NCBI GenBank assembly: GCA_039707465.1 | Contig: CM077644.1 | Span: 142,600,462-142,664,461, forward strand | DNA length: 64,000 nucleotides | Direction: 5' to 3' | From: Rhabdophis nuchalis | Lineage: Eukaryota; Chordata; Lepidosauria; Squamata; Natricidae | Shown here: one piece after another, positions 1 to 12,744 of the stretch | Position numbering within the stretch: position 1 is the stretch's first letter | How the letters are laid out: each line of letters begins with the position of its first letter | Notes under the pieces: model-generated | Told to the model about the DNA's origin: nothing | The model's input: only the letters and a program-made list of their open reading frames with translations | Databases searched by the model: none | Position numbers and translations under genes: made by a program

Positions 1-1039
1 GCTCCCACATAATAAAGTGGGCAGAACAGCCATTTTTGCTTCTTTCAACATTCCTTTTTCATAACAGATTATTATCTACTGCCTTTCTTAGACCATCCCA
101 TATGTCTTTAAATTTTTTCAATCACTTTCCTATCTTTATAAACATTTTCCCCAAAATATGTAATTCATCTGTTTGTTGTATTTTTATTTATGGATAACTT
201 AAAATAGTTCAATCTTTTCAAATACCTTTATTTAAAACACTGCATGACATTGCTGTTTCTTACTGTAACTTTGTAATGGACATTCATTAACTAATACAAT
301 TCGGAACCAATAACACATTTATATATCTTAACATATCAAAGGTGAATACAGTTCATCATGGCCTAACAGAAGTCTGATGAATACAATATGATCAGCCCAA
401 AACCTTGTGAAAGGAATTCATTTTTGCATTACTGTGCAGGTACTCCTTGTGTCTGCTCCATTAAACTGCCTCACTTAATGACCCCTCCCATGCCTGCTTT
501 CCCAGTGCTATCATGAAATGACCCCACAAATTGTTAAGTGGAACATGGGGTGTCTCAGGTGGGGGAGATCCTGGGAGGCCTAATGCTGTAGTGGTTAACT
601 TGAAACCTGATCGTAAGTACCTTTGGAGGGTTATTGTTAAGTAACCGGTCATAAATCGAGGGCCGTACTATACTTCAAAGTAGATCTCACAGATATGGTG
701 TAATTGCTGTGAAGGCCAGATGACATTTAGTCAAACAAGTTGCAAAGATGGCAGTGATGAATTGAGGAATGGGCTCTTGTAAGGAAGGGAGTGAGCCTTT
801 AAGAGATTATGGTTTCCAGGTTGTTCAATGCTTTAACAGTCAAACAAACACTCAAACTTGGTCCTTGAAATAACCTGGCAACAAGGGCACTTGGTATAGC
901 ATAAAAGACAAGTTGGTAGCTCTAATAGCCACATTTGGAATCTGTCTATCACTGTACCCAAATTGTTGTCCCTGGCATAGAAGATACGTAGTTCAATTCA
1001 TCTACCCTTGCTGCTAAAACTTTGATGTATTAGTAGCAA

Positions 1040-1747
1040 CAATAATTCATTACATATTATATTTATATTTATTATATTTATACCCCGCCCTTCTCCAAGC
1101 GGACCCAGGGCGGCGCACAGGAATGTTAAAATACATACAAAACATAATAAAATTTTAAAAAACATATTCTAATAAAATCCTGTGCTAAAACCGAATTAAA
1201 ACCCCAAATTTAAAACTATCTAGGAGTCAGTAATGGAGGTTACGCTAGGCCGGCTAGATGGAATAGATGTGTCTTCAGACACTTGCGGAAGAGGCGGAGG
1301 TCGGAGATGGTGCGGAGTTCAGGGGGTAAGTCGTTCCAAAGGGCTGGTCCCGCCACAGAGAAGGCTCTTCCCCTGGGTGTCGCCAGTCGGCATTGTCCAG
1401 CCGACGGCACCCTGAGGAGGCCCTCTCTGTGGGAGCGTATCGGTCTGAGGGATGTATGGGGCAGGAGGCGGTCTCGCATGTAACTAGGCCCCGAGCCATG
1501 GAGCGCTTTAAAGATGGTTGTTAAAACCTTGAAGCGCACCCGAAAGACCACAGGAAGCCAGTGCAGCTCGCACAGGATAGGTGTTATGTGGGAGTGTCTA
1601 GGCGCTCCCGTAATCACCCGCGCGGCTGCATTCTGGACTAGCTGCAGCTTTCGGGTGCACCTCAAGGGAAGCCCCATGTAGAGAGCATTACAGTAGTCGA
1701 GTCGAGAGGTGACGAGTGCTTGAGTGACTGTGCGTAAGGCACACACT
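1040..1747 (-). mobile_element. CR1 LINE 3' end
   Basis: A 5'-truncated CR1 copy. The C-terminal ORF2 segment (1240-1745 on the - strand) is open for 168 codons with SRLDYCNALYMGLPL, LQLVQNAAARVI, LHWLPVVFRVRF, RSHREGLLRVPS and GPALWNDLPPEL. It is followed by a 3' UTR with the CCGCCC...GGGCGG hairpin (about 1083-1114) and an AT-rich tail at 1040-1080. Confidence 0.9.
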
Positions 1748-2524
1748 TACCCTCTTATAGTCCTTTTATGTATGTATTTCAGTGTGTAATGATTTCTGCC
1801 AGATACTGTTGAACTTCATTGACTCTCTGCCTAATATCCTGGTCCATTAAGATAATTATTTTTGGTCAATCCCCTGGACTCATGGACAATGCAAAGGAAA
1901 GCACGTTTGCATTTTCCCCATGAACTGAAACATTTGTTTGTATTGTTCACTCTTAAACTTGATAGGACATTTCTTTACTACTGGTTGTAAATTTTGTTTA
2001 GTTTGAGGTTTTCTCAGAAGGCTATCCAACTTTCGTGATGCAAAAAACAGACTAAGCATAATCTTTAATGTACTAAAATCCATCAGATGAATGAAGAATT
2101 ACCCTGTTCGGCAAATGTGCTTTTGTGGATGAAAATCCATCAATTGCATGAAGTCTTAGTCAGTTGAGAGATGTATGTGGCTGTAGAGGAATTATAAGCA
2201 GTGAGGTCACTTATGTGGCCATGAAATGCAAACGATTCTGCATAAAACTTTAATAGGTAGGAAAAAAGCACAGTGATTATTTACACAAGCAGTAATTAAA
2301 TGGGAAACCATCATCTCCATTCAAACACAAACAAAATCAAACTTTTTGATGTGATCTATGTGAAACTGTTTATCACCAATAACTTGTGTTCTAGTGCTTC
2401 AGGAAATAAGCTCAGTTTATGAAAGCATATACTGCAACACTTTTTAATACGTTTAAAAAACTGAGTACTTCCTCAAGTTGAGTTTAACTCCTGCTAATGT
2501 CATGGACATGTGACTTTCCTGACA

Positions 2525-2700
2525 GTTAAAATAATTAATCAATGGAATGACTTGCCTTTAGAAGTTGTGGATTCTCCAACACTGGAGATTTTAAAGAAAA
2601 ATAGGACCATTTGTCTAAAATGGTAAATAGTCTCCTGCTTATGCAGGGGGTTGGAAGATATTCAAGGTCCCTCCCAACTCTGTTATTCTGTTATTCTATT
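2525..2700 (+). mobile_element. LINE 3' end with TTATTCTG tail
   Basis: The segment TGGAATGACTTGCCTTTAGA...ACACTGGAGATTTTAAAG codes for a decayed WNxLPxEVVxxPTLExFKK LINE C-terminus. A 3' UTR with GGTCCCTCCCAACTCTG and a short TTATTCTG repeat tail follow. The same 3' end occurs at 48446-48610 and, inverted, at 16540-16880 and 18566-18960. The clade is not certain (CR1/L2/RTE-like). Confidence 0.75.
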
Positions 2701-4829
2701 ACCTTTTGGAGAACAATAAGAAATGCTTTGCTTCGTTTATTCTAAGATACTTTTTCAGCTTCCCAATCTAGCCTATAGCTCTGGTATTTCCAAATAAGTA
2801 TTAACCAAATATGATCTTGCTTAGCTTCTCAGAGTCAGCCAAGGTTGGCTATGTCCCACTCCTTGTAGATTTACTTGGTATCTTTTAGATATCCTTTATC
2901 AGTCAATAATTATTTCTAATACAGTATATGTATATGTTAGAATTTTACAAGTGGAAACCTAATTTAAAAATATTTGTTCTGTCAATGCCTTAAAGAGTGT
3001 TCTTGTTCAGGATTCTTACAGTAATGGTTGGAGGTGGCAGAGAAGATATTTCCCTCCACCATTTCTGAAAGGTTTCTTGGTATGTACACAGTGCAAATGA
3101 GCACAATCCACTTCAAATAAGAGTTGAACTGACTTATAAAATAATACAAAAGTTACTTCCTCTCTCCCATCCTGTGGTGTGTAACTTCTGCCATACATGC
3201 CAATGTTTGCCTTTCATGTGCTTTAAGCCTCCAGAAGTTGGAGACTTAGGCTTTTATCAGCTCCAACCAGCATGGCAAAATTGGAATTGGAATTGGAAAT
3301 ATCTGGAGGGCAATACATTACCTTTCTCTCTTTGATTTATTCTGTTGGTTTGAATAACTTTTGCTTTTATGTAAGGAAAACATGGGGTGTTCTTAAGTAG
3401 TGGAATATATTGATCCAAGATCCAAGATCCATACAGGACTCTTACTATGGGGTTTTTGCATCTTACTAATTTGCAAAATCTTTGGAGCTTTTAAATTTTT
3501 TTTTTAATTTAACTGGATTGAAATATTCAGAAAATATCTTCCCTGATTTATCTTTCCCCCCCCTGATTTAACAATTCCTGTGTTTTCTTATCTATTGTTG
3601 CTAAGTTACACAGAGCAACAATGTATCGGATTACAGGCAAGGAAATACAATAACAGTTTGTTAACAGAGTGTTTTTAAACTTTAATCTTGCTATTATTAT
3701 TGTTATGTTATTAATATAGTATATAGATGACAGGTTAATAACTTGCAACTGGATTTAGTCGTTTAAAAAATTGGAGGGACTTTTTTGCAGGAAACTAATA
3801 TATTTGTAACATATTAACCAGTAGCTAACAAAGGGGGTGGTGGTGTAATATGTGTATATCCGTTAGTGATTTAATACACTTTTTAAATGACTTGTTTTGT
3901 GTTTTTTCTTTGCTTTTTAAAATTTTGGAGTTTTATATTTGTATTTTAACTTTTTTGAATAAAATAAAAATAAAATTGGAAAAAAATTAATTGCAAATAT
4001 CAACATGATATACTTTAACAACTTTCAGCTGCAGACTTAGTTCCTAGGCTAAGGATTGGGTCTAGAAAAGAATAGAGACATTTCCACAGTGATAAATTAT
4101 TGTACTTTTTTGTTATACAAATATATGAAAATGTTGTCTGTCCTGGAAGCCCATGAAACATTAAATTTTGTATTTAAAAATACTGCTTTCTCTTTTAATT
4201 TACACATTTATACACTTCTGTGCACCTAGAGAGTTCTCAAAACATGTAGAAAGCATTTTGTAATTTTTGGAATTATCCAACTGTGCTCATTGAAAGAATA
4301 AAGACGAACACTGATATTAGAAAGAATGGGACAATCCTAAACTCCACTTTCCCTCTGGGTGAGATAAACTGGAACCAAGTTACCTTACAATAGTTAAACA
4401 TCAGTGTTATATGACTATAATACTCAAAGGGAATCTGAATAAACTCTTACTTGGCAAGTCAAGTTAACGCTATTTGGGGTAACTAGAGTGGATTGAGGAA
4501 GCAAACAAAATTTGAATGTTGCTGACAACTATCACCTTTCAAAGATCAAGTGGCAGGTGTTGTCTCCTATGAACTTTGTCATTTAGTGTCCCTCACCTAT
4601 CTCATTACTGAAAATCCATATTTCTCTTTACACAAACTCCAGTATGAATAGGTCTACAGCTATTATGAATACTGACAATGGTCTTGAAATTTGAAATACA
4701 TTATTGTGACAGCCTTCCCATTAATACATTTTATTTATTTTTTATTTTTCACATTCCCTCAAAGAGGGACTCTGGGCAGTGTCCAATAAAATGCTAAAGT
4801 ATAAAACAGTATATATTGTTGTTTTAACT

Positions 4830-5028
4830 ATTCAGTTGAGTCCACTACTGCTGGTTCAGTTGTTCACATGATGCGCAGTGCGCAGGAGCAAAAAACAAGA
4901 TGGCAAAGAACCCGGAGAACCAATTCGGGGTGTAGCAGGCCTAGGTTGCTGCGGGTTCCAGTGACTCAGGCCGCCAAACCACTACTGCTTCGGCCAAACC
5001 AGGCCAAACCGGAAGGAACCCACCTCTG
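4830..5028. mobile_element. Possible hAT-like MITE
   Basis: The right terminus GGAAGGAACCCACCTCTG resembles the CAGTGGTGGGTTCC family at 37906. The interior contains GC-rich ATGCGCAGTGCGCAGGAGC. The left terminus is not clearly preserved. Confidence 0.4.
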
Positions 5029-5049
5029 ATTCTTAGCAACTTTCTAGGC

Positions 5050-5280
5050 AAGTGTTCTTCATGCTACCTCCTCAAGCACAGCTTCTTTTAGCAATTGGAT
5101 GTTCATCTTTGTGTCAGCTTTGATGTTGTCAAGCCAATGTTTTTCTTGCTTGCCCCTTCTTGTTCCATTAACCATTCGTAGCATCATTGACTTCTCCAAT
5201 GAATTAGCACATATGGCATAGCCAAAACAAATCAGATGTAGTTTGTGATTTGGGTTGCTAAAATTTAAAAGCAAGATTTA
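5050..5280 (-). mobile_element. RTE/BovB-like LINE C-terminal fragment
   Basis: The - strand frame 5059-5274 has ANSLEKSMMLRMVNGTRRGK and QEKHWLDNIKADTKMNIQLL, the pattern at the ORF2 C-terminus of RTE/BovB elements (LEKTxMLGxxxGxRRxGxQRxRWLDxI). Short fragment only. Confidence 0.65.
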
Positions 5281-5299
5281 ACATTAGTTAAAAGATGAA

Positions 5300-5515
5300 G
5301 AGTGGGCTTTCAGGGGAATAATCAGCCCCATGGCTGAGTGCTCTCCTGGGCTCCCTACCTGATGCCATAGAACCATACCTTGACTCCTTTTTGGAAGGCC
5401 AGGGTAGTGGGGGCCTGTTTTACAACTGGGGGAAGAATGTTCCATAGGGTTGGGCAACAGCAGAGAAAGCTTTCTTCCTAGACCCCACCTGTCAGAATTC
5501 TTTAATTGATGGGGT
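5300..5515 (-). mobile_element. Old decayed CR1 fragment
   Basis: The + strand GTTCCATAGGGTTGGGCAAC...AGAGAAAGCTTTCTTCCTAG corresponds to the conserved block found at 1330-1375, 7100-7145 and 8890-8935 (GTTCCAGAGGGC...AGAGAAGGC), so this is a diverged antisense CR1 piece. AT-rich tails with CCCTCAAAGAGGGACTC-like hairpins at 4725-4790 and 5516-5570 are probably tails of other old copies. Confidence 0.5.
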
Positions 5516-5884
5516 CTGCAATATTTATTTATTTATATTTCACATTTCTAAACCACTCACCTCCCTCAAAGACATATATATTTTTACCTGACTGGGTGGT
5601 AGAGACTGAAGTAAAGGGACAAAAACCCATAACCTGCATGTTTTCTTGTACCTTTCTTCATGACAGGCATATATATCAACATTTATTTATTTGGCTATTT
5701 ATTAATTATTATTTTATGCTGCATTTATTATTTTTTATAAATAACTCAAGGCAGAGAACCTACCTAATATTCCTTACTCCTCCTATAATTCTCAGCCTGT
5801 ACCACCATCTGCATCTGTAAATGGCTGCATGTCTCCATCTTCAGTGTCTTATTATATTATTGATTTGTGTTCTGTCCCACGGGC

Positions 5885-6370
5885 TGAATCACTCAGCACA
5901 GAGGCTTGGTTGCTTGCCACTGCTTAATTACGAGATAAGCGAATGCTTTGGCTAAGAGCCCAAATAACTCCCATAATCCCAAACACGACTAGAAGGCTCA
6001 GGCTTTCTGGAATAATTAAGTTCAAATGGTTGCTTCCTGCAAATGTCCCCTCCCAACTTCTCACCTATAAACTCTCTTGGGAAAGGCCACTCAGCAACCA
6101 CCTGGCTCTTAATCATTGTCTGCGAGCCTGCCTCCAATGTAATTGCTGCCTCCTCCTCTCAGCCCTGCTCACTCTGGCATCACGGACAAACTGCCTTTGG
6201 TCCTCCCTACTGCTCCATGACCCAGGTGCCTCCTGGTGGCCAACTAGCCTCTCTGAGTCCTGCTCTGGCACTGAGCCCTCCTCCAGGCCTCCCTCCTCCA
6301 GAGCAGACTCATAGGGCTCTTCGCTAGAAGAGTCCGTCAGCAGCTCATCCCAAGCTGGCTGGGCCACAAC
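5885..6370 (-). repeat. Unclassified LTR-like repeat
   Basis: The - strand reads an acidic pseudo-coding stretch (DELLTDSSSEEPYESALEEG) of about 84 codons, then GTTTATAGGTGAGAAGTTGG and AGCCTCTGTGCTGAGTGATT. By analogy with 60086-60690 it may be an LTR or retroelement flank. It is not a host gene: there is no splice context and the composition is repeat-like. Confidence 0.35.
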
Positions 6371-6739
6371 AGTTTGATTCCAATTTTGGGCCTCTGATGC
6401 TGCTCATATCTATAGACTGTGTTTGTATTGCTTAAAGGAGATGTTAGGAATAAACAAAGAATTTTCTTTTCATAATTCTATTCACCTGTTTCCTGTAAAA
6501 TTGTGTTTGCCAAATCCAGATCTTCCTGTAGTTCCTGTAATAGAGATCCCCCCTCCTCCATCTTTTGCATTCTAATGGTTCATTAGTAGTACTTTGTCTT
6601 TCTTAACATTGCATTTAGCACTAGTAATTTGCAATATAATTCCTTGAAGGTTTCCACCATTGTCTCTATAGTAAGTTCATACATTTATATAATATTGACG
6701 TACTGGCTATCCAATAACTTTGATAGAGATGAATGTGTC

Positions 6740-6829
<90 letters not shown>
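6740..6829. repeat. (AAT)n microsatellite
   Basis: About 30 uninterrupted AAT units at the 3' tail of the CR1 copy 6740-7672. The polyasparagine frame across it is not a gene. Confidence 0.97.
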
Positions 6830-6830
<1 letters not shown>

Positions 6831-7672
6831 TTAATTTCTAGACCGCTCCCTCTCCCCAAGGGGACTCGGAGCGGTGCACAGGGAAATTAAAACAATAAAT
6901 ATACATAAATATACAAAACAGTTAAAAAACACATTAAACAATAAAACCCTGCGCTAAAATTCCCCAAAACCAATCACTAAAACCCTAAACCCTATAATAC
7001 TATGGTAAGAGGCTACCCTAGGCCGGCCAGGCAGAAAAAGTGCGTTTTCAATTTCAGGCGGAAGGAACGGAGGTCCGTGGTAGTTCTAATATCGGGGGGG
7101 AGGTCGTTCCAGAGGGCAGGGCCCGCCACAGAGAGAGCCCTTCCCCTGGGCGTCGCCCGCTGACAAAGTCTAGTGGACGGCACCCGGAGAAGTCCTTCTC
7201 TGTGGGAGCGAATCGGCCGTGAGGAAGTATGAGGCAGAATCCGATCCCGCAGATAGCTAGATCCCGAGCCATGGAGCGCTTTAAAGATGATGACTAGCAC
7301 CTTGAAGCGCACCCGGAAGACTACAGGTAGCCAGTGCAGCTCGCGCAAGAGCGGTGTTACATGGGTGTACCTTGTGGTACCCATTATTGCTCGCGCGGCT
7401 GCATTCTGGACCAACTGCAGCCTCCGGGTGCACCTCAAGGGGAGCCCCATGTAGAGAGAGTTACAATAGTCCAGTCGGGATGTCACGAGAGCATGAGTGA
7501 CTGTGTGAAGGGCATCCCGGTCCAATAGGGGGCGCAACTGGCGAACCAGGCGAACCTGGTAAAACGCCCTCCTGGCCACGGCTGTCACTTGATCTTCCAT
7601 GGACAGCCGGGAATCCAGGAGGACACCCAAGTTGCGTGCCCCATCCACAGGGGCAAGATTTATGCCCATGTA
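6740..7672 (-). mobile_element. CR1 LINE 3' end with (AAT)n tail
   Basis: A 5'-truncated CR1 with an uninterrupted C-terminal ORF2 segment of about 218 codons (7013-7669), from LGVLLDSRLSMEDQV through RSFRLKLKTHFFCLAGLG. The 3' UTR carries the CCGCTCC...GGAGCGG hairpin at about 6842-6876. The tail is a pure AAT microsatellite at 6740-6829, consistent with expansion of the LINE 3' repeat. Confidence 0.92.
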
Positions 7673-8584
7673 TTTACTAATCTCTATTTAATAGAGAGCA
7701 TCATTGTCATTCCGTTGTATAATCTTACTATCTAATAGCTAACCCATTTGTTCCTAAAACATATAGTTAAGGAATGTTTAATTTCTGATTGGACCCTTTC
7801 TTGTTTTCTTAGGATTCTGTTTTTCTCTAATCATGCCTCAGTTGCAGATGTCTTTGTAAAACAAGGAACTTCTCTTTCAATATTGGCACTGTCAGTGATC
7901 AGACTTTCTTTCAGCTTTATTCTGGTCTTGTCATCATCTCCAAATCTTCTCATGAGCATTTGATGTTCTTCCCCAGTAACCATGATGAGATAGTCCATGT
8001 TAACCCATTTTAATTCATGTTTTTATTATGCATTGATGACTTGACTTCCAGTTGGCTGCAGACAGATTCAATTAGATACTGTGTTTGCAGTCCTAGTTGA
8101 AGACAGCCATTTGGCTATCCAGTTCTTGAATTGTGTTCCTGCTTCTTGTTAGTGATTCTTGATGCTTGAACTGTCTGACTACCCGATTTGGCATCTTACA
8201 ACTCTTGGAACGTTTTGGATGATGAACTGTGTTTAGCTCCTTTCAGGCAAACTGTCTTTATTAGGCATTAGATTAGAATCACATTCCTGTCTGTTGTTAT
8301 CTGCCTAAGTTGCAAAAAATATTCTTCTAAATAGTGTGTTTGTGTGTGTCAGCAATCTTGAAACAGAACATTATGTTTTGGAATTGGAAATTGGAATTTG
8401 GAAGACTCGGCCACCAATTTTTATGTATGCCAGAATGTCATTATTGGGGAGAGATCTGCTATGCACAATGTGAACAGACTTGACATTTGATGAGAATAAA
8501 ATGGCACTGGCCATGCCAGTGGGTCACGGATGGAGGGTGCAAGTGGCTTCTTTTGCAATGGCTCAAGTTGAAAATAAAATACCA

Positions 8585-9333
8585 TTTCATTTCATTTATT
8601 TCAATTTATATACCGCGCATTCTCCATCGAGATGGACCCAGGGCGGTGCACAGGAAATTAAAACCAATAAATAAAAGACAATACAATAAATATCGTTAAA
8701 AAGGATTAAATTAGAAGCCTGTGCTAAAATTCCCAATAAAAACCCAACATCCATTTACGAATTGGCAGGAGCTGTATCACAATAAGATCTAAACGTTAAG
8801 CTAGACCAGCTTACTGGAAAAAATATGTCTTGAGTGAACGGCGAAAGAGGGGAAGGTCCATGATAGTGTGAAGTTCGGGGGGTAGGTCGTTCCAGAGGGC
8901 CGACCCTGCCACAGAGAAGGCCCTACCCCTGGGCACCGCTAGCTGGCATTGACCGGTGGTTGGCACCCTTAGTAGGCCCTCTCTGTGGGAGCGTATCGGA
9001 CGAAGGGAGGTATGTGGCAGGAGACGGTCCCGCAGGTAGCTAGGCCCCGAGCCATGGAGCGATTTGAAGATGGTGACAAGCACCTTGAAGCGCACCCGGA
9101 AGGCTACCGGTAGCCAGTGCAGCTCGCGCAGGAGAGGTGTTACGTGGGAGCAACGAGAAGCTCCCAGAATCCCCCGCGCAGCCGCATTCTGCACCAACTG
9201 GAGCCTCCGGATGCACCTCAAGGGGAGCCCCATGTAGAGAGCGTTACAATAGTCCAAGCGAGACGTCGCGAGTGCTTGAGTGACAGTGCAGAGGGCGTCC
9301 CGGTCAAGAAAGGGACGCAACTGGCATACCAAC
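8585..9333 (-). mobile_element. CR1 LINE 3' end
   Basis: A 5'-truncated CR1 copy with an open C-terminal ORF2 segment (8811-9332, about 173 codons) containing TSRLDYCNALYMGLPL, LRELHWLPVAFRVRF and GSALWNDLPPEL. The 3' hairpin is at about 8613-8647, with an ATTTCATTT-type tail. It ends abruptly at about 9333, next to the retroviral pol relic. Confidence 0.9.
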
Positions 9334-9394
9334 AGACATATTGGATGCTATGGTTCCTTGGATGTCAGTGAATGAAAAGCCAGGAAGAACAAAG

Positions 9395-10430
9395 TACGTG
9401 ATCCAAGTTCAAGTAGATTTCCAACTTGAAATGGGAGGCAAGGAAAGGGCTTCAGATGAGAGATTTACCACTTACGGGTGAATCTGGAAGTTCAAATTGG
9501 CTTTCAACACACCAGTATTACCAGTAAAGAAACCCCACTTCACTGAGTATTTACTTCATGCAGGATTTAAAAGCAGTAAACTAGATTATCGTTTCTCCAG
9601 TTACTTTCCTATTAAACAGAAGCTGATGTCTTATTTTGCCTTGGATTTGCCTGACTTGACAAACCCTTTTCAGCTGTTTGTACATAAACAAAGGCAGGTG
9701 GCTGCTAGAATACTAACATCAATGCTGAGCAGGTGACAATGCCCTATGGCACATTTTTCCAAAAAAGGTGGACTCAGAAGCAGCAAGATTGCCAGATTGC
9801 CTACAGACTGCTGCTGACATGAGTACTCCAGTAAAAGCTGCAGAAAAATTAACTCTTGTCTAGCCAATGACTGTATATATGCCACATTCTGTAGTAACAA
9901 TGTTGGAACAGTAAGGAAGTACCTGGTTTACTCCAAGCAGGATGACCAATTAGCAGACAATATGCCTGGACAATTCTATTATCACCTGGCCACCGCTACA
10001 ACACTTAATCTAGAAAACCTCCTGGCACAAAATGAGCAGGAAGAATTTGTACATGACTGTACTCTGGCTGCCCTGATCTGAAAGATGGCCCATTACTCCA
10101 TGAAGAGCTGGAGTACTTTGTGCATGGCAGTAGCAGCATATAGTCTAGGGAGGAGGAGAGCAAGGTATGTATTGGTCACAAAGTGTGTGTGTTGGGGGGG
10201 GGGGGATAGTAGACCATGTGTCAAAAAGCAGAACTGTTTACAAAGTTTCATGTTTTTGGAGTATTGGAGCATTGCATGGGACATTGGGCTTTCTCCAAAG
10301 AGAGGGCATTGATGACTGAAGCTGGTAGTAGCATGAAACATGTAGAAGTAGTTTTGATGCTTCTGGAAGTTACAACCAAAGCACACAGCTGACCCAAAAG
10401 ATATTTCTGATAGTTGACCCAAAATATATT
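9395..10430 (+). pseudogene. Endogenous retrovirus pol relic
   Basis: A gammaretrovirus-like pol remnant in several frames. An FNTPVLPVKKP segment near 9500 is the start of the RT domain. DLPDLTNPFQLFVHKQRQVA at 9645-9700 matches the LPDLxKPFxLFVxExxGxA block at the RT/connection boundary. Around 10105-10140 LEYFVHGSSS stands where RNase H has xWFTDGSS, and the RNase H tail follows to about 10400. RT between 9540 and 9640 is largely deleted and stops are frequent, so it is non-functional. It is on the same strand as the LTR at about 11720. Confidence 0.7.
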
Positions 10431-11146
10431 TCTAAAGTCAAGACTGAAATGTTGTTGACATAAGCTACTTTACTGGATCACCCACAGTACACTGGAAGGC
10501 ATCAAGCCGGAGCAAGAAGGCTCTCTAGTGTTCTGATGGTTGTCTAAAGGGTTAGTCAGGAAAAACTGTGATACCATAGGTCCTCATATGGCAAATGATA
10601 CAGGACCTTCATCACTCTGATCATCAAAGTGCAACTGTAATGAGGGGGGGGGGGCACTTACTATCCAGACAAATTGTGATTCTGGGATTACATCTAGAAG
10701 CTGAATTTGGGGGGGGGGGGACAATGTGAAATCTTCTTAAAGAATAATCTCAAAATTGTAAGGAAAAGTACACTGGGTTTGCAATCACAAGGAGCAGGAC
10801 CTGGAGATACCTAGCATGCATGTGCTGGAAAAAAGTTCATCTTCCTGGTGTGTACCTGTGCACCAGGCAGCTGCTCTCCCGGTTTCCGGCACATGCGCAC
10901 ACGCATTCCCGTTTCAGCACTTGGTGCCAAAAACATTCGCCAACACTGCCTTAAACAGTCTGCTAATTTGCATATCACTGTGCACACTGAGGATTCATTT
11001 TTTTAAATTTTGGAATGCTCTTATAACTTGTACCAAATTTTGGATGGTTAAAATTTTTAATTCTTTTTGTGTATGTATATATGTATGTATATGTGTATAT
11101 ATACTGCATTTGTTATATTTGTGTTATGTTTGCGCTGATAAATAAA

Positions 11147-11278
11147 TAAAGGGAGACTAGTATAGATCTATTTCAAGCTATTTAGCTCTCATCAGCTAGC
11201 CATACCCTTACTGGGATTTGAACCTGGGCTGTTTTTACATATTAGGCAGTTGTATTAGCCACTAAGCCACAAGCTGTG
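11147..11278 (-). mobile_element. tRNA-derived SINE
   Basis: On the - strand the head GCTTGTGGCTTAGTGGCTAA has an A-box, and CCCAGGTTCAAATCCCAGTA has a B-box 40 nt later. The body GGGTATGGCTAGCTGATGAG is shared with the copy at 30905-31030. Confidence 0.78.
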
Positions 11279-11719
11279 TGTGTGTGTAGTGTTGAATTTA
11301 TGACATGCTGTTGTATTCAATTTCTTCCCACCTTGATGTCTTCTTGTGCCCAAAGTTTGTCAACTGCTTTAAAATAAACCATAATATTATAGTGATCGAT
11401 CAATGGTTCTGACTCTATTGACATTTTTTGTTCTTCATTAAACAGGCTGGTGAACCTCATGGTTCTTTTTGTTCTCCTTTTCAACAGCCTAACTTTTAGA
11501 AACACAACACCAGCAAATCTGTTTGTGAGGTATGTGACCTTGTGTGTTTTGACATTGGGTCACCCTGAAGGGGGAGGGGATTGGTGAGATAACGCTTTTT
11601 GCTCAATATATTCATGTTTTTATCCATATAATGATAATCAATTTTAATTCGTATGTTATTATTTAGTACATAGCTATAGTTATGGTATTTTGTACCTGTT
11701 GATAATGCCTTCACCGCTT

Positions 11720-12106
11720 GGTTAACCTGCTTGTTGCGTAGATATCATGGCACTAGAGAAAAACCAGACCATCTGCCTTTGTACTTAGGAATGCCAGTTA
11801 ATGTGATAGATAAGACCTTAGTTACTGGTTACTTAGGAATACTTGTTAGTGCAGGAATGCTATTGATAAGAGAAAAGCCCTGGCATACCTTTTAACCTTT
11901 AGTTGAACTATGTTACTATGCATACTAGGAATGAATTTATGGTATAACATTATTTTTCATGATTGGTGATGTAAGCTGTTCAGAATTGTATAAAAGAGGT
12001 TCACTCCAAGGCTGCTCTGTCCACTTTGGAGCTTGCTTCTGGGTGACCTTTTATTTGCAAATAAAAGTCTTAGTTCTTGGAAAAGAATTAAGTGGTTTAT
12101 TGGGCC
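11720..12106 (+). mobile_element. Retroviral LTR
   Basis: It has LTR architecture: TATA box GTATAAAAG at 11988-11996, a transcription-start region with GGCTGCTCTGTCCACTTTGG, and a poly(A) signal AATAAA at 12060-12065. It then has an R/U5-like end with GTGGTTTATTGGGCCCGCA near 12090-12110. The 5' edge is approximate. With the pol relic 1.3 kb upstream on the same strand it may be the 3' LTR of that provirus. No envelope gene is recognisable between them. Confidence 0.6.
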
Positions 12107-12744
12107 CGCATACCAGGTAAAGAACCTGAGCTTTTGAGATAACAACCAGAGAAATGCCTTCCAGCTGGGGACCTTGCCAACTGGTAACTTAGACTTATCT
12201 GTATGTTTCTGTGATATCTCTGTAATTTTCTTAGCAAAAATATGGAAGTGGTCTGACATAGCCTTCTAATTTTGGAACTGACATCACAAGTGTCATCGCT
12301 AATCCCTAATGTGGATTAGTTTGTCTCTCCCTTTATGGCCTTAATACTAATGGTGATACTGTAAGAGCTACCACCCTTGTTTATGACATGTTTTTTTTTT
12401 CCCAAAGACCCTGCTAGAGATTAAAGCTACCCACAAATAATTTGAGGATCACTGATCACTGCAAATGATTTGTCAAAACCGTGTCTTAATCAAGAGGCCT
12501 GTTCACCAAGTGGAGAATGTAGGAAGGACTAGAAGGCATGAGCAGGTTGCCCTCTAATACTAACCAATCAAGTCACTTCAAATAGTAGAAGGACAGTTTC
12601 TGCATGGAGTTTTGCACTAGACTGCCATGACCAAGCAAGGAGTAGGATGAAGAAGTACATTATACAGGTACTTTATGATTACCGGTATGTCTTATGCAAG
12701 ACATTTCCAGTAGAGCTAACATTAGAATGACAACCAGTAAACTT

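Noticed and set aside
6629..6841. Frame with a long polyasparagine run
   Set aside because: Translation of the (AAT)n microsatellite.
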